The translations under genes and the position numbers were made by a program. From NCBI GenBank assembly GCA_016841525.1, contig JAENYZ010000006.1, positions 1-64,000 on the forward strand: a stretch of DNA of 64,000 nucleotides, given 5' to 3'. The DNA comes from Anaerolineaceae bacterium. Its GTDB lineage: Bacteria > Chloroflexota > Anaerolineae > Anaerolineales > Anaerolineaceae. This document shows, piece by piece, positions 33,071 through 42,155 of this stretch. How positions within the stretch are numbered: the first letter of the stretch is position 1; the number at the start of each line of letters is the position of its first letter. A model generated the notes under the pieces. That model worked only from the letters and a program-made list of their open reading frames with translations. It made no database searches and was not told the DNA's origin.

Positions 33071-33102
33071 GTGTTGATTCGGGAATTATAAAGGAGGCAA
33101 TT

Positions 33103-34317
33103 ATGAATATTGATCAACAGGTAACATATTTGATGCGAGGGACCGCATATGGTGACCAGGCGATGCATGAGTCGATGAGAAAAGAACTCAGGGACCGACT
33201 GGTTGAATCAGAAAGCTCTGGAAGACCATTGAGGGTTTACTGCGGATACGATCCCAGAACATCGGATTTGCATATCGGGCATACCGTTACAATGCGCAAA
33301 CTACGCCAATTCCAGGAACTGGGGCATCATGTTATTTTTGTCGTGGGGACCTATACCGCGTTGATCGGTGACCCCTCTGACAAAGACAAGCTGAGGGCAC
33401 AGCTCTCTCCCGAAGAAGCACAGGTGAACGCTGAAACCTATGCCGAGCAGGCATTTCGTATCCTTGATCGAGAGAAGACAGAGGTGCGTTATAATGCTGA
33501 ATGGCTCTCAGATTTAAAATTAAAGGATATGATCCACCTGGCATCGAATTTTACATTGCAGCAATTTTTTACGAGAGAAAACTTTAAAAAGCGTTTTGAA
33601 AATGACGAGGCAGTCTATTTTCATGAATTGTTCTATGCGATCATGCAGGGTTACGATGCCTACGCACTGGATGCAGATGTGCAGGTGGGCGGCACAGACC
33701 AGATGTTTAACATCATGACTGCTGCCCGGAAGATCATGTCATATTACGGTAAAAAACCGAACATTGGCATTATCCTGGGAATATTGCCCGGCACCGATGG
33801 TGAAGTTAAGATGAGCAAGTCCCTTGGGAACCATATTCCTCTGAACACAACGCCTGAAGATATGTTTGGAAAGGTGATGAGTGTCCCGGATAAAGCAATG
33901 TCAAGTTATGCACGTCTTGTCACTCGCTGGACCGTTGATAAGATTGACAAATTTGAAAATGCCATCGAAAAGGGTGAATTGCATCCCAGGGACGCCAAAT
34001 TAGAGCTGGCGAAGGAGATCACTTCAGCGTTCTTTGATGATGAAAAGGCACAAAAAGCGCAAGAACATTTCATCACCCTGTTTCAAAAAAAGGACACCCC
34101 GGATGATATGGAAGTGTTTAGGGCTTCAGGAGAGCCAATTTTACTGGACGTGCTTGTGGACAGCGGCCTGGTCCGTAGTAAATCCCAGGTTCGCCGCTTG
34201 GTTGATCAGAATGGGGTGAAGATTGATGGGGAAGCGGTTAGTGACCCCTACATGGTGTTGACTCCCCCCGTTATTGTTCAGGTCGGCAAACGACGATTTT
34301 TAAGAGTTGAAAAATAA
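33103..34317 (+). CDS. tyrS: Tyrosine-tRNA ligase
   Basis: I start at ATG 33103 (404 residues), which has AAAGGAGG upstream; the frame is open further but would translate the leader hairpin. Class I signatures are HIGH (57-60, LHIGHTVTMRKL) and KMSKS (VKMSKSLGNHIPLN). The 'YAIMQGYDAYALDADVQVGGTDQMFN' region binds tyrosine. An S4 RNA-binding domain closes the protein (LVRSKSQVRRLVDQNGVKIDG). It charges tRNA-Tyr. A terminator follows at 34339-34366. The length and motifs fit the longer (TyrZ-like) subclass. Confidence 0.96.
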   Translation: MNIDQQVTYLMRGTAYGDQAMHESMRKELRDRLVESESSGRPLRVYCGYDPRTSDLHIGHTVTMRKLRQFQELGHHVIFVVGTYTALIGDPSDKDKLRAQLSPEEAQVNAETYAEQAFRILDREKTEVRYNAEWLSDLKLKDMIHLASNFTLQQFFTRENFKKRFENDEAVYFHELFYAIMQGYDAYALDADVQVGGTDQMFNIMTAARKIMSYYGKKPNIGIILGILPGTDGEVKMSKSLGNHIPLNTTPEDMFGKVMSVPDKAMSSYARLVTRWTVDKIDKFENAIEKGELHPRDAKLELAKEITSAFFDDEKAQKAQEHFITLFQKKDTPDDMEVFRASGEPILLDVLVDSGLVRSKSQVRRLVDQNGVKIDGEAVSDPYMVLTPPVIVQVGKRRFLRVEK

Positions 34318-34338
34318 ATAAGCGAAGGATAAACACAG

Positions 34339-34366
34339 AGGCTGTTCAATTAAAAAAGAACAGCCT
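34339..34366. terminator. Intrinsic terminator between tyrS and the RodA-PBP fusion
   Basis: AGGCTGTTC (34339-34347) pairs perfectly with GAACAGCCT (34358-34366), followed by TTTTTTGTT. It ends tyrS. It sits 7 bp beyond the stop of the convergent fusion gene, and its A-rich loop and flank may serve both directions. Confidence 0.85.
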
Positions 34367-34372
34367 TTTTTG

Positions 34373-37024
34373 TTATTGCTGACCATTGGTCAATGAGATT
34401 TGTGTGGATTGTTCTAAGAGTGATAACCCGATTTCCTCGGCAAGTAAAGGCGCGTCTCTCTCGAGAAGAACGACCACTGTTGTCGGCTGACCCCGCCAAT
34501 CCGCAGTGGTGCCGGCGATAAACCAGGTGATCACTTGCTCATCCTGGGTTCCTACGTTTGATGTGATCTGCCAGTGCGGGGAATCAGGCGTTTCCAGCAG
34601 GCTGGTGATCCAGAAGGCTGCATCGGTACCCAATGCCTGAGAATTTTGTCCTAATTTTGAAAGAGTAATCCAGTTCTCGGTCGAATCTTGATAAGCGTTA
34701 ACAAGTCTGGGCGCGGGCAGGATGCCCTGATTTGTCAAAGCACTGGCGGCTAAAGCCATTTGAAGCGGTGTAAGATTGAATGCACCCTGACCTTTGTAAA
34801 GCGCTTCAGGTGTGTCATAATTCGGGGAATCAGCCTGGGCGACATTCAGACGAATATCAGGCGGTGAGAAGAAATTTAAATTTTGGAATAATTCAATAAG
34901 CTGATTGACATCCGTAAATTCAGCAAGTTTTGCCTGAACATCCTGGCACCCATGTGTCATAGCAGCTTGCCAGGTCAGGTCAGTGCCCGGGAAAGTCGCA
35001 CAGGTTTGCAATTGTGGAACACCATTCATTATGGAAAAGGGATCCTCATTTTGCTGGATAAGCTCAATTTGGGTCGTTGCAACGAAGGGGAATAGCGTAG
35101 ATCCCGGTGGGTACAAACCCTGGGTTGCTCGATTGACAAGCGGTGCGTCTTCATTATCAATCAGGTCTTGCCAACTATCTTCCAGCTTATTTGCATCAAA
35201 ATAGGGGTGGGATGCCATGGTTAAGATTTCACCCGATTGGGCGTTCATCAATACTATTGCACCTGGCTCCTCACCGAGCAAAGAATCTGCAAATTTTTGT
35301 AATTCAAGATCGATGGTTAGCCTGATATCCGATCCCTCGGGTGGTTGGTTATAAAGCAAATCCTGCCAGAAGATGGTCATTGCAGGATATGTTTCGTAAC
35401 CTCGCAAATAGTCAAACATACTTTCTTCAATCCCCGTTTGACCATAGGTTGGGTTCGTATAGCCAATTATTGGATAAAGCGGGATATGATTACTTTCTCT
35501 TTGGAAAGAACCTGTTTGACCAATGTTTGTAACTATGATTTGATTGTCCTGGTCAAGTATCTTTCCCCGTTCGCTAAAGCGATCATGAACAATCCAGCGG
35601 GGATTTTCAGGGCGATTGACTAGACTCGGCATGAACCAGAAAGATGCCAGACTGGTGACAATCATTTCTAAACCGAGAACAGCTATCAGAAGGCTGCTCA
35701 AAAGGATGGGTCGACGTCGTTGGACCATTTCAATCTGTGGATTGGCATGAACCCGTTTACTGATAATCAAAAGAAAAAGCATCGCAATAAAGGATACAAG
35801 TAGGGACGACCCACCATAGGACACAAAAGGCAGGGTAACCCCTGTCAGGGGGAGGAGTCCGATGTTCCCACCAATGATCAAAATGCTTTGAACACCAAAA
35901 TAAAAAGTTAAGCCTAATGCCAAATAGCGATCAAAGGAATGGTGGGTTGTTTTTATGAGCTTAATCGCTCTGTAGAGCAAAATGATGTAGAGTGAAATCA
36001 TCAAACCAGCGCCAAACAGGCCCAATTCTTCAGCTATTGATGAAAAGATAAAGTCGGACACAGACACGGGGATTAAGCCTGGGCTGCCCAAGCCGGGTCC
36101 TGTTCCAAAGATACTGCCTTCTGCAATTGCAATCAATGATTGAAGTATTTGATAAGATGCGCCTGAAGGGTCGCTAAATGGGTTCAACCAGGCATCAAAA
36201 CGCAGCTTGACGACGTCGATATAAAAATAAGCGAACCCAATAAGGATCGCGGCTAAAATAGGCGCACCATAAAAAAGGAGTTTGTTCCCTTTTGAGGAAA
36301 CGATCATGCCAACGTAGATCAAAAGAAAAATTGTAGCTGTTCCTAAATCCCTTTGAACGACGAGTAATGCCAAAGCAGAGCCAATAACAAATAAAGTAGG
36401 TAACAAGATATCGAATTTTTTGTAAACAAAGACCTGTCTATCTGTTAAGAAACTTGCCAGGAAAGCAATCAGAAGTATTTTTAAAAACTCTGAGGGCTGA
36501 AAGTGGATACCAAGGAATTCTAACCATAAAGTGGGTCCATTGCCTAAGGGATTGGTTCCCATGAAAATGGTTAAACCAGTCAGTAATAAACCTGAGATAA
36601 GCCAAATATATTTATAACGGCGCAAATAATCCAAAAAAATGGGGAAATTTAAGCCTAAAAAAACCAATGCTGAAGCTAATGCTATCCAAATTGATTGACG
36701 GAATCCTAAATTTGGATACAATCGCCAGATGGTCATTAATCCGATACCAGATAAAAGAGAAACTATTGGAAGAATATACGGATCTCTTTGGGGTAATTTT
36801 CGCGATGACTGATAATGCAGCAGCCCAAAAGCAGCTATCCAAACGGCTACCCCCAACCAATGATCATAGCGGTATCCTTCTGCCGCGCTATGGTAACGAA
36901 TCATCGGCGATATGGATAAGATGAGGGCAAATATGATTATAACGATTGCCGCTAGTGAAATTAATTTGACCTGAGTTTGATTTATGGGCGAACTTTTATC
37001 CCCATATGGAAAGATGTTGATCAC
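34373..37024 (-). CDS. RodA/FtsW polymerase fused to a degenerate penicillin-binding transpeptidase
   Basis: This is one 883-residue frame. Residues 20-425 are a SEDS glycosyltransferase of about ten or more helices. FQPSEFLK (175-182), NPFSDPSGASYQ with the conserved Asp285, GTGPGLG (307-313), EELGL (332-336) and LPFVSYGGSS (398-407) are all intact. Residues 475-880 follow class B PBP2/PbpA order (DRFSERGKIL, ASHPYFDAN, NRATQGLYPPGS). But the catalytic SxxK is STLF (Ser642, Phe645), the SxN position reads GCQ (692-694) and KTG reads NVG (823-825). The transpeptidase is therefore very probably inactive while the glycan polymerase should work. It is the last gene of the FHA operon, 2 bp after mtnP. 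SEDS and class B PBPs normally act as separate partners. Confidence 0.88.
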   Translation of the reverse strand: MINIFPYGDKSSPINQTQVKLISLAAIVIIIFALILSISPMIRYHSAAEGYRYDHWLGVAVWIAAFGLLHYQSSRKLPQRDPYILPIVSLLSGIGLMTIWRLYPNLGFRQSIWIALASALVFLGLNFPIFLDYLRRYKYIWLISGLLLTGLTIFMGTNPLGNGPTLWLEFLGIHFQPSEFLKILLIAFLASFLTDRQVFVYKKFDILLPTLFVIGSALALLVVQRDLGTATIFLLIYVGMIVSSKGNKLLFYGAPILAAILIGFAYFYIDVVKLRFDAWLNPFSDPSGASYQILQSLIAIAEGSIFGTGPGLGSPGLIPVSVSDFIFSSIAEELGLFGAGLMISLYIILLYRAIKLIKTTHHSFDRYLALGLTFYFGVQSILIIGGNIGLLPLTGVTLPFVSYGGSSLLVSFIAMLFLLIISKRVHANPQIEMVQRRRPILLSSLLIAVLGLEMIVTSLASFWFMPSLVNRPENPRWIVHDRFSERGKILDQDNQIIVTNIGQTGSFQRESNHIPLYPIIGYTNPTYGQTGIEESMFDYLRGYETYPAMTIFWQDLLYNQPPEGSDIRLTIDLELQKFADSLLGEEPGAIVLMNAQSGEILTMASHPYFDANKLEDSWQDLIDNEDAPLVNRATQGLYPPGSTLFPFVATTQIELIQQNEDPFSIMNGVPQLQTCATFPGTDLTWQAAMTHGCQDVQAKLAEFTDVNQLIELFQNLNFFSPPDIRLNVAQADSPNYDTPEALYKGQGAFNLTPLQMALAASALTNQGILPAPRLVNAYQDSTENWITLSKLGQNSQALGTDAAFWITSLLETPDSPHWQITSNVGTQDEQVITWFIAGTTADWRGQPTTVVVLLERDAPLLAEEIGLSLLEQSTQISLTNGQQ

Positions 37025-37026
37025 GA

Positions 37027-37893
37027 TTAATCCAGGTGTTTTTCAATCAATAACTTGATTTGGGTTTGCTTTATAGGATCGATGTGATCCCGGTTGGTGA
37101 TGAGTGCATTTTGCAGCGCATTTTGGCAATCACATTCAGCAGTTTCATCAATCATAATGACCATGTTTTTGATTGCCTCCTGGGCAAGGCTGATGTTTTT
37201 AGATAAGGTCCGAATGACCATATCAACGGTTACGGTCTCTTCACTGACGTGCCAAACGTCATAGTCTGTTACATGGGCCATCGTTGTGTAGCAAATTTCT
37301 GCCTCACGTGCAAGGAACGCTTCAGGAGAGGCTGTCATCCCGATAATATCAATTCCCCACTGCCTGTATAAGTTGGATTCCCCTTTCGTAGAGAACCTTG
37401 GCCCTTCAATGGTGATATAAGTCCCACCGCGATGATAAATTGTTTCTGTATTTTTGACAGCGTTCTCAAGGACATTTGAGAGATTTTCACAAAAAGGATC
37501 TGCCACACTGACATGTGCAACCAGCCCCTCGCCGAAAAAACTTCTTTCTCGTTTGTGTGTAAGGTCAAAAATCTGGTTTGGAATAATGATAGTGCCGGGG
37601 GCATAAGCTTCGCGCAATGATCCGCATGCGCTGACACTGACGATCCGCTTCACCCCCAGCTTTTTCAAGGCAAAGATATTTGCCCGGTAAGGGACTTCAC
37701 TTGGTGAATATGTATGCCCAATCCCATGCCGTGCAAGGAAAGCAACGGGTTTTCCTATCAAATTACCCAGAGTAATCGGGGCGCTGGGTTTTCCAAAAGG
37801 GGTATCAATTTCAATTGTTTCGATATCTGTCAGATCTTTAAAATTATACAAACCTGATCCGCCAATGACAGCCAAAATAGGGGTTTCGATCAT
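37027..37893 (-). CDS. mtnP: S-methyl-5'-thioadenosine phosphorylase
   Basis: The 288-residue length is typical of MTAP. Motifs are AVIGGSGLYNFKD (phosphate loop), LARHGIGHTYSPSEVPYRANIFALKKLGVKRIVSVSACGSL, YITIEGPRFSTKGESNLYRQWGIDIIGMTASPEAFLAREAEICY and the late DYDVW. MTAP releases adenine from methylthioadenosine, the by-product of polyamine synthesis. The adenine can be reused by the PRTase at 5733. Its position inside the fhaA-fhaB-rodA/pbpA operon is unexpected: 3 bp from fhaB and 2 bp from rodA. In Actinobacteria this slot is held by the phosphatase pstP. Confidence 0.94.
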   Translation of the reverse strand: MIETPILAVIGGSGLYNFKDLTDIETIEIDTPFGKPSAPITLGNLIGKPVAFLARHGIGHTYSPSEVPYRANIFALKKLGVKRIVSVSACGSLREAYAPGTIIIPNQIFDLTHKRERSFFGEGLVAHVSVADPFCENLSNVLENAVKNTETIYHRGGTYITIEGPRFSTKGESNLYRQWGIDIIGMTASPEAFLAREAEICYTTMAHVTDYDVWHVSEETVTVDMVIRTLSKNISLAQEAIKNMVIMIDETAECDCQNALQNALITNRDHIDPIKQTQIKLLIEKHLD

Positions 37894-37896
37894 GAC

Positions 37897-38337
37897 TTAC
37901 TCCAGTATGATATTTTGATTGATTCTAATTGTGATGTCTACTTTTCCCAGTGTTAATTTATCGCCATCTGTCAAAATTGTGCTTGTTGTAACCTGTCCTT
38001 GATTCAAATAAGTCCCGTTAGTGGATTTAAGATCCTCTACCCACCATTGTTTTTGTCGAAAAAACACCCTGCAATGTCTGAGTGAAATTGTTTCGTTATT
38101 TAAGAAAAAGTCAGAGGATGGGTCTCTTCCAAGGATAATTTCAGGTTGTCTGAATCGTTTTGTTATTTCTTCATCTTCGATTTTTACTGAGAGAAAAATT
38201 AGAGATGTGGTTTTCTCCTCTTTCAAAGCGCTTTCTCTTTTCAGATCCATGTAGATGGTATAAATTATCCACCCCAGAAATGTGTAGGACAATAATATGA
38301 GCAGTAAGCGAAGGGAGAATACTAATATGGCATTCAT
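37897..38337 (-). CDS. FhaB-like membrane-anchored FHA protein
   Basis: The 146 residues have one N-terminal helix (FSLRLLLILLSYTFLGWIIYTIYM), a charged linker and a C-terminal FHA domain (about 58-143). The phosphothreonine-binding residues are present: IILGRDPSSD (Gly-Arg), ISLRHCRVFF (Ser and His) and LKSTNGTYLN. It docks phosphothreonine proteins at the membrane. This matches FhaB/FipA of Actinobacteria, which couples Ser/Thr kinase signalling to septum and wall synthesis. Its start overlaps the fhaA-like stop (ATGA type, 38334-38337). Confidence 0.85.
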   Translation of the reverse strand: MNAILVFSLRLLLILLSYTFLGWIIYTIYMDLKRESALKEEKTTSLIFLSVKIEDEEITKRFRQPEIILGRDPSSDFFLNNETISLRHCRVFFRQKQWWVEDLKSTNGTYLNQGQVTTSTILTDGDKLTLGKVDITIRINQNIILE

Positions 38338-39125
38338 CTATTGTCACCTTCTAAATTGCTCCAATTATCCTCGATGGGTATTGCTGTTGTTGGATTTTCC
38401 GAGGTGATATCCTGCACAAAAATAAGGTTAACCATACCAATTCGAATGACATCCCCGGGTTGGAGAGTTGCCTGAGAAATTTTCTTTCCATTGATAAAAA
38501 GACCGCCAGTTGAACCCACATCAAAGATGATATAACGTTTGTTGATCGACCGCAGTTGTGCGTGGTGCCTTGATACGTGGGGTTCATTCAGGATTAAATC
38601 GTTCTCCGAGTGTCGACCGATATCAATTACTGATTTTTCAAGTGGAAAGTTTTCGTTTCCACCGACAATAAGATAAGCACGATCCGGGATTTCATCCTGA
38701 AGGCTTGGCCGTTCATTGTTGGGAATAGCAGCAGTGTCTGGCAGTACTTGTTTAGCAGGAGAGATACTGGCGTCCAGATAAAAACCCTTGCTTTGCATTG
38801 TTTCCTTGGGAAGGACTACTAATGTCGGAGGGTGATTAAACTCATAACCTTCAGAATTTCCTGTTTTATGTAGGAAATCCGCCATTTCATTCAAAATGTC
38901 CTGATGTGCTTTCCAATCATCAAGATCTTCCTCAGGCACATGAATTTTATATAGGTCAGGTGCTATGGCTCGATTTTCAGAGGCTGCTTTTGCATTTTCA
39001 TGCATCGCAGTCAATAAATCGTCGAAAAGTCTCCGAGGAGTATGCATCCCAGGAATTAGCCTGATGAGATTTTCTTCAAATAAGACACGTAAGCGTGTTT
39101 CAAATTGTTCAAGGTTATTATTCAT
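38334..39125 (-). CDS. FhaA-like protein (DUF3662 plus FHA)
   Basis: This is a 263-residue protein. Residues 1-115 match the FhaA N-terminal DUF3662 plan: LEQFETRLRVLFEENLIRLIP, PRRLFDDLLTAMHENA, APDLYKIHVPEEDLDDWKAHQDILNEMADFLHK. A linker leads to the FHA domain (about 150-245) with VIDIGRHSENDLIL, HVSRHHAQLR and VGSTGGLFINGKKI, so the phosphothreonine pocket is intact. In mycobacteria FhaA binds phosphorylated MurJ (MviN) and adjusts wall synthesis. No PknB-type kinase is in this window. The gene opens the operon and faces archease across a 30-bp gap. Confidence 0.87.
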   Translation of the reverse strand: MNNNLEQFETRLRVLFEENLIRLIPGMHTPRRLFDDLLTAMHENAKAASENRAIAPDLYKIHVPEEDLDDWKAHQDILNEMADFLHKTGNSEGYEFNHPPTLVVLPKETMQSKGFYLDASISPAKQVLPDTAAIPNNERPSLQDEIPDRAYLIVGGNENFPLEKSVIDIGRHSENDLILNEPHVSRHHAQLRSINKRYIIFDVGSTGGLFINGKKISQATLQPGDVIRIGMVNLIFVQDITSENPTTAIPIEDNWSNLEGDNR

Positions 39126-39137
39126 AAGAACCGATCC

Positions 39138-39151
39138 AGTATAATTATACT
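39138..39151. promoter_or_regulatory. Palindromic -10 element shared by fhaA and archease
   Basis: AGTATAATTATACT is a perfect 14-bp palindrome. It gives TATAAT on both strands (39140-39145 plus; 39144-39149 minus) in the 30-bp gap between two divergent starts. -35 matches are poor. If used rightward, transcription would begin within a few bases of the archease ATG (39156), giving a nearly leaderless mRNA. Confidence 0.5.
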
Positions 39152-39155
39152 CAAG

Positions 39156-39563
39156 ATGATTTTATCAGGTTATGAAGAGGTTGAGCACATTGCTGATATT
39201 GCGCTGAGAGTGTGGGGTGAAGATTTTTTTGATCTTCTCAGGCAATCTGCATGGGGGATGTATGAATTGATGGGCATTAAAAGGAACCGGGAGCTGATGA
39301 CGAATGTCAACTTTGAAGTTGGTCAGGGTAGTATGGAAATGCAGCTTGTTGACTTTTTGAATGAGCTTATATACCTGGTAGAGGATAAAGCTTTTTGTTT
39401 TGACAACTTTTCTTTTTTCAATACTATGGTTGCCATTGGTGTTTCTGCAAGGGGTTATAAAATTGATTCTTACCATCGCAGCATAAAAGCCGTCACCTTC
39501 CATAATTTGAATATTTTGAAAACGAACAAAGGTTTCGAGACCACGATTACTTTTGATGTATAG
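39156..39563 (+). CDS. Archease (RtcB activator)
   Basis: I start at ATG 39156 ([21 protein letters not shown], 135 residues), because archeases begin with exactly this strand and the upstream extension is non-homologous. The acidic calcium-site residues EHIADI and the later '[20 protein letters not shown]' helix, plus '[10 protein letters not shown]', are typical. Archease promotes guanylylation and turnover of the RNA ligase RtcB. The gene lies 5 bp before rtcB, its usual partner. No clear RBS precedes the ATG, which fits a leaderless start from the palindromic -10. Confidence 0.93.
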   Translation: MILSGYEEVEHIADIALRVWGEDFFDLLRQSAWGMYELMGIKRNRELMTNVNFEVGQGSMEMQLVDFLNELIYLVEDKAFCFDNFSFFNTMVAIGVSARGYKIDSYHRSIKAVTFHNLNILKTNKGFETTITFDV

Positions 39564-39568
39564 GAGTA

Positions 39569-41032
39569 ATGACAATGACCGAAATAAGTTTTGATATATT
39601 TACTCAGATTCGGGAATTCGAGTGGGAAATTTCACCAGATTTTCGTTCGGATATGCGCGTCCCGGTGCGGATTTTTGCGTCAAAGTCTCTTCTGCAGGAT
39701 TCTTTTCGAGATAAATCCATTGTTCAGGCAATAAATGTCAGCACATTACCCGGTTTGGTTGGCGCAGTGATGGTAATGCCGGATATGCACCAGGGATACG
39801 GGTTCCCTATTGGCGGTGTTGCCGCCACCGATATTGATGATGGTGTCATTTCACCGGGTGGAATTGGTTACGATATCAATTGCGGAGTGCGGTTGTTATC
39901 AACAAAGCTCAGTTATGATGAGATCAAGGACTACTTGAGTATTTTGGCTACGACCATCAACCAGTATTGCCCAAGCGGGGTGGGTGTGGATAGCAATTTG
40001 ACACTATCTAAAAATGAGCTGGTTGAAGCCTGTGTCAAAGGTGCAAAATGGGCAAAATCGGCAGGCTATGCAAGCCGGGAGGATATCCTCCATACCGAAG
40101 CTAATGGATGTTTGGATGGTGCAGATCCGAGCAAATTGAGCGAACGGGCTTTGTCTCGAGGAAGAACGCAGCTTGGTACTTTGGGCGGGGGAAACCATTT
40201 TATTGAGGTTGATATTGTCGCAAAGGTCTTTGATCAAGAAGCAGCCAGTGTAATGGGTTTGTATCCTGGAAAAATTGCCGCACAAATCCACACAGGGTCT
40301 CGAGGTTTTGGTCATCAAATTTGCACAGATTATGTCAGGCAATTACAAAACGCTGTCAAAAAGTATGGGATCAGCTTGCCTGATAAACAATTGGTGTGTG
40401 CGCCGATCCAGTCAACCGAGGGGCAGGATTATTTAGGGGCAATGCGGTGCGGTGCAAATTTCGCTTTTTTGAATCGTCAATTGCTCACCAATCGGCTGAG
40501 AGAGGCTTTTGAAAAGGTTTTAGCTGGAAAAGTCGATGACTGGCATCTCAAGCAAGTTTATGATATCGCTCATAACATCGGAAAATTTGAAAATCACATT
40601 GTAAATGGTGAAGAAAAGCTTGTGTGCGTTCACCGAAAGGGTGCAACTCGCGCCTTTGGGCCAGGATCTGAGGGGATTCCCGATGATTATGCAGAAATCG
40701 GTCAGCCTGTTCTTGTTCCAGGTTCAATGGGTACAGCTTCCTGGGTGCTTACCGGTACGCAATTGAGTATGGCGCGTTCATTTGGGTCTTCATGCCATGG
40801 TGCAGGCAGGGTCATGAGCCGATCACAGGCAAAACGAGAGGTGTGGGGAGAGGATTTGCTAAAACACCTTGAAAAGGAGGGCATAGAAATTCGTGCAGGC
40901 TCGATGGCTGGGCTTGCTGAGGAAGCGCCCCAGGCATATAAGGATGTCAACCAGGTCATGGAAAGCGTTGTGGGCGCAGGGATTGCCAAAAAGGTTGCTG
41001 TGCTTCATCCCCTTGTAGTAATCAAAGGTTAA
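39569..41032 (+). CDS. rtcB: RNA-splicing ligase RtcB
   Basis: The 487-residue length is the standard. Family motifs are [42 protein letters not shown] (metal-binding Asp and Cys), [12 protein letters not shown] (metal His), [12 protein letters not shown], '[10 protein letters not shown]' and the C-terminal [16 protein letters not shown] with the His that receives GMP. It joins 2',3'-cyclic phosphate or 3'-phosphate ends to 5'-OH RNA ends using GTP and manganese, in tRNA or rRNA repair. It is paired with archease. No RNA cyclase (rtcA) or rtcR regulator is adjacent. It overlaps the convergent PHP gene by 4 bp. Confidence 0.97.
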   Translation: MTMTEISFDIFTQIREFEWEISPDFRSDMRVPVRIFASKSLLQDSFRDKSIVQAINVSTLPGLVGAVMVMPDMHQGYGFPIGGVAATDIDDGVISPGGIGYDINCGVRLLSTKLSYDEIKDYLSILATTINQYCPSGVGVDSNLTLSKNELVEACVKGAKWAKSAGYASREDILHTEANGCLDGADPSKLSERALSRGRTQLGTLGGGNHFIEVDIVAKVFDQEAASVMGLYPGKIAAQIHTGSRGFGHQICTDYVRQLQNAVKKYGISLPDKQLVCAPIQSTEGQDYLGAMRCGANFAFLNRQLLTNRLREAFEKVLAGKVDDWHLKQVYDIAHNIGKFENHIVNGEEKLVCVHRKGATRAFGPGSEGIPDDYAEIGQPVLVPGSMGTASWVLTGTQLSMARSFGSSCHGAGRVMSRSQAKREVWGEDLLKHLEKEGIEIRAGSMAGLAEEAPQAYKDVNQVMESVVGAGIAKKVAVLHPLVVIKG

Positions 41033-42096
41033 AGCCAGGCATAGATTGGATTGCTAAAAATCCATCCCCGTTGTTTACCTTTGTAAGGGATAAAGGATTC
41101 CACGCGGTAAACGCCAGGTTCTGTCGTCATGTGGGTGCAAACGTCACGATCCTGCCATTCATTGATTAATTTCCCATCTTTATAAAACCTGCAAAGGTTC
41201 TTTTGTGGGAGCCTGATCTGGAAAGTCAACCCACCTGTCACTTTGACCTCGTCTCCCATAATATATTGGCCTTGCTCGTTATGAACAGTAAAGCGAAAGC
41301 CATCGGTTGCTGCTGGGAGATCATAGCCAATAAAACAATGTCCTTTACGAAGCGCTGAAAGAACCTGCTTTTTTGCTTCAGCAAAATTTTTATTCAGAGG
41401 TTCCTCGGTCAGGATATGGGTTCGTAAGCTTTTAAAATGGTGTAAATAGGGATATAGTCTGAGGGTAAACGGCCCAATTTTCTTTTCTAATTGGTGCGCA
41501 TCGACCCCGGCTACGGCGATAATTTGCCTGTTTCGCGTAGCAATAAGCTCATCCCAGAGGTTAAGTGTTCTCTCCAGGGGTCCAAGAGACATTCGATTTG
41601 GAAAAAGGGCATTAATAATTGCAGAATTTAGATCCTGAGAAACGCTTTTAAATTCACTCAATTGGTTCCAGAGCTCGATTCCTGTGAAACCCTTAATATC
41701 CCATTTTCGCCAGGAAAAATCTTTTTCATTGAACCGCTCAAGAGAATCTTCAACAGGATGGGCAAGGAATGTTAGCCCATTGCCATTATTTACCTGGTCA
41801 ATTAACCTCTGGGGATTGCCAGCAAAAGGTGAAAGTTCTTTGTTTTGCCCTAAGATCAACATGTGGTTGCCGGGTGGTTCAAGAGCTCTATCATGGACTT
41901 CTTCGCCGACAAGCAGGATTACTTTGTTTTTGCCATCACCATGATACCCATCGAGCCCTTCTACCCAAATATTGTGGTCAGTGGTAATGATGCCATCAAG
42001 CCCAGCTTTTCTCGCGATTTCGATGAGTTCATTATGGGTTGCGCTGCCGTCAGAGTAGGTGGTATGGATGTGTAAAGCAAATTTTGATTCATTCAT
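41029..42096 (-). CDS. PHP-domain metal-dependent phosphoesterase
   Basis: This is a 355-residue protein. PHP motifs are [34 protein letters not shown] (about 8-42), [15 protein letters not shown] and AVAGVDAHQ, which supply the His/Asp/Glu trinuclear metal site. The C-terminal ~90 residues form a beta-sandwich ([44 protein letters not shown]). Secreted CehA-like PHP proteins have a similar layout, but no signal peptide is present. It probably hydrolyses a phosphoester; the substrate is unknown. It diverges from secG. Confidence 0.83.
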   Translation of the reverse strand: MNESKFALHIHTTYSDGSATHNELIEIARKAGLDGIITTDHNIWVEGLDGYHGDGKNKVILLVGEEVHDRALEPPGNHMLILGQNKELSPFAGNPQRLIDQVNNGNGLTFLAHPVEDSLERFNEKDFSWRKWDIKGFTGIELWNQLSEFKSVSQDLNSAIINALFPNRMSLGPLERTLNLWDELIATRNRQIIAVAGVDAHQLEKKIGPFTLRLYPYLHHFKSLRTHILTEEPLNKNFAEAKKQVLSALRKGHCFIGYDLPAATDGFRFTVHNEQGQYIMGDEVKVTGGLTFQIRLPQKNLCRFYKDGKLINEWQDRDVCTHMTTEPGVYRVESFIPYKGKQRGWIFSNPIYAWL

Positions 42097-42100
42097 TGGG

Positions 42101-42130
42101 TTGACGTAATTTTCAGGTTGTGGGTATAAT
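42101..42130 (+). promoter_or_regulatory. secG promoter
   Basis: TTGACG (42101-42106), an 18-bp spacer and TATAAT (42125-42130) lie 25 bp before the secG GTG start. Confidence 0.7.
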
Positions 42131-42155
42131 CATCTCTGTTAAAAAGGAGGCACGA

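Noticed and set aside
33001-33102. T-box riboswitch upstream of tyrS
   Set aside because: The conserved T-box core sequence and specifier-loop architecture are not visible. Only a terminator-like hairpin is present.
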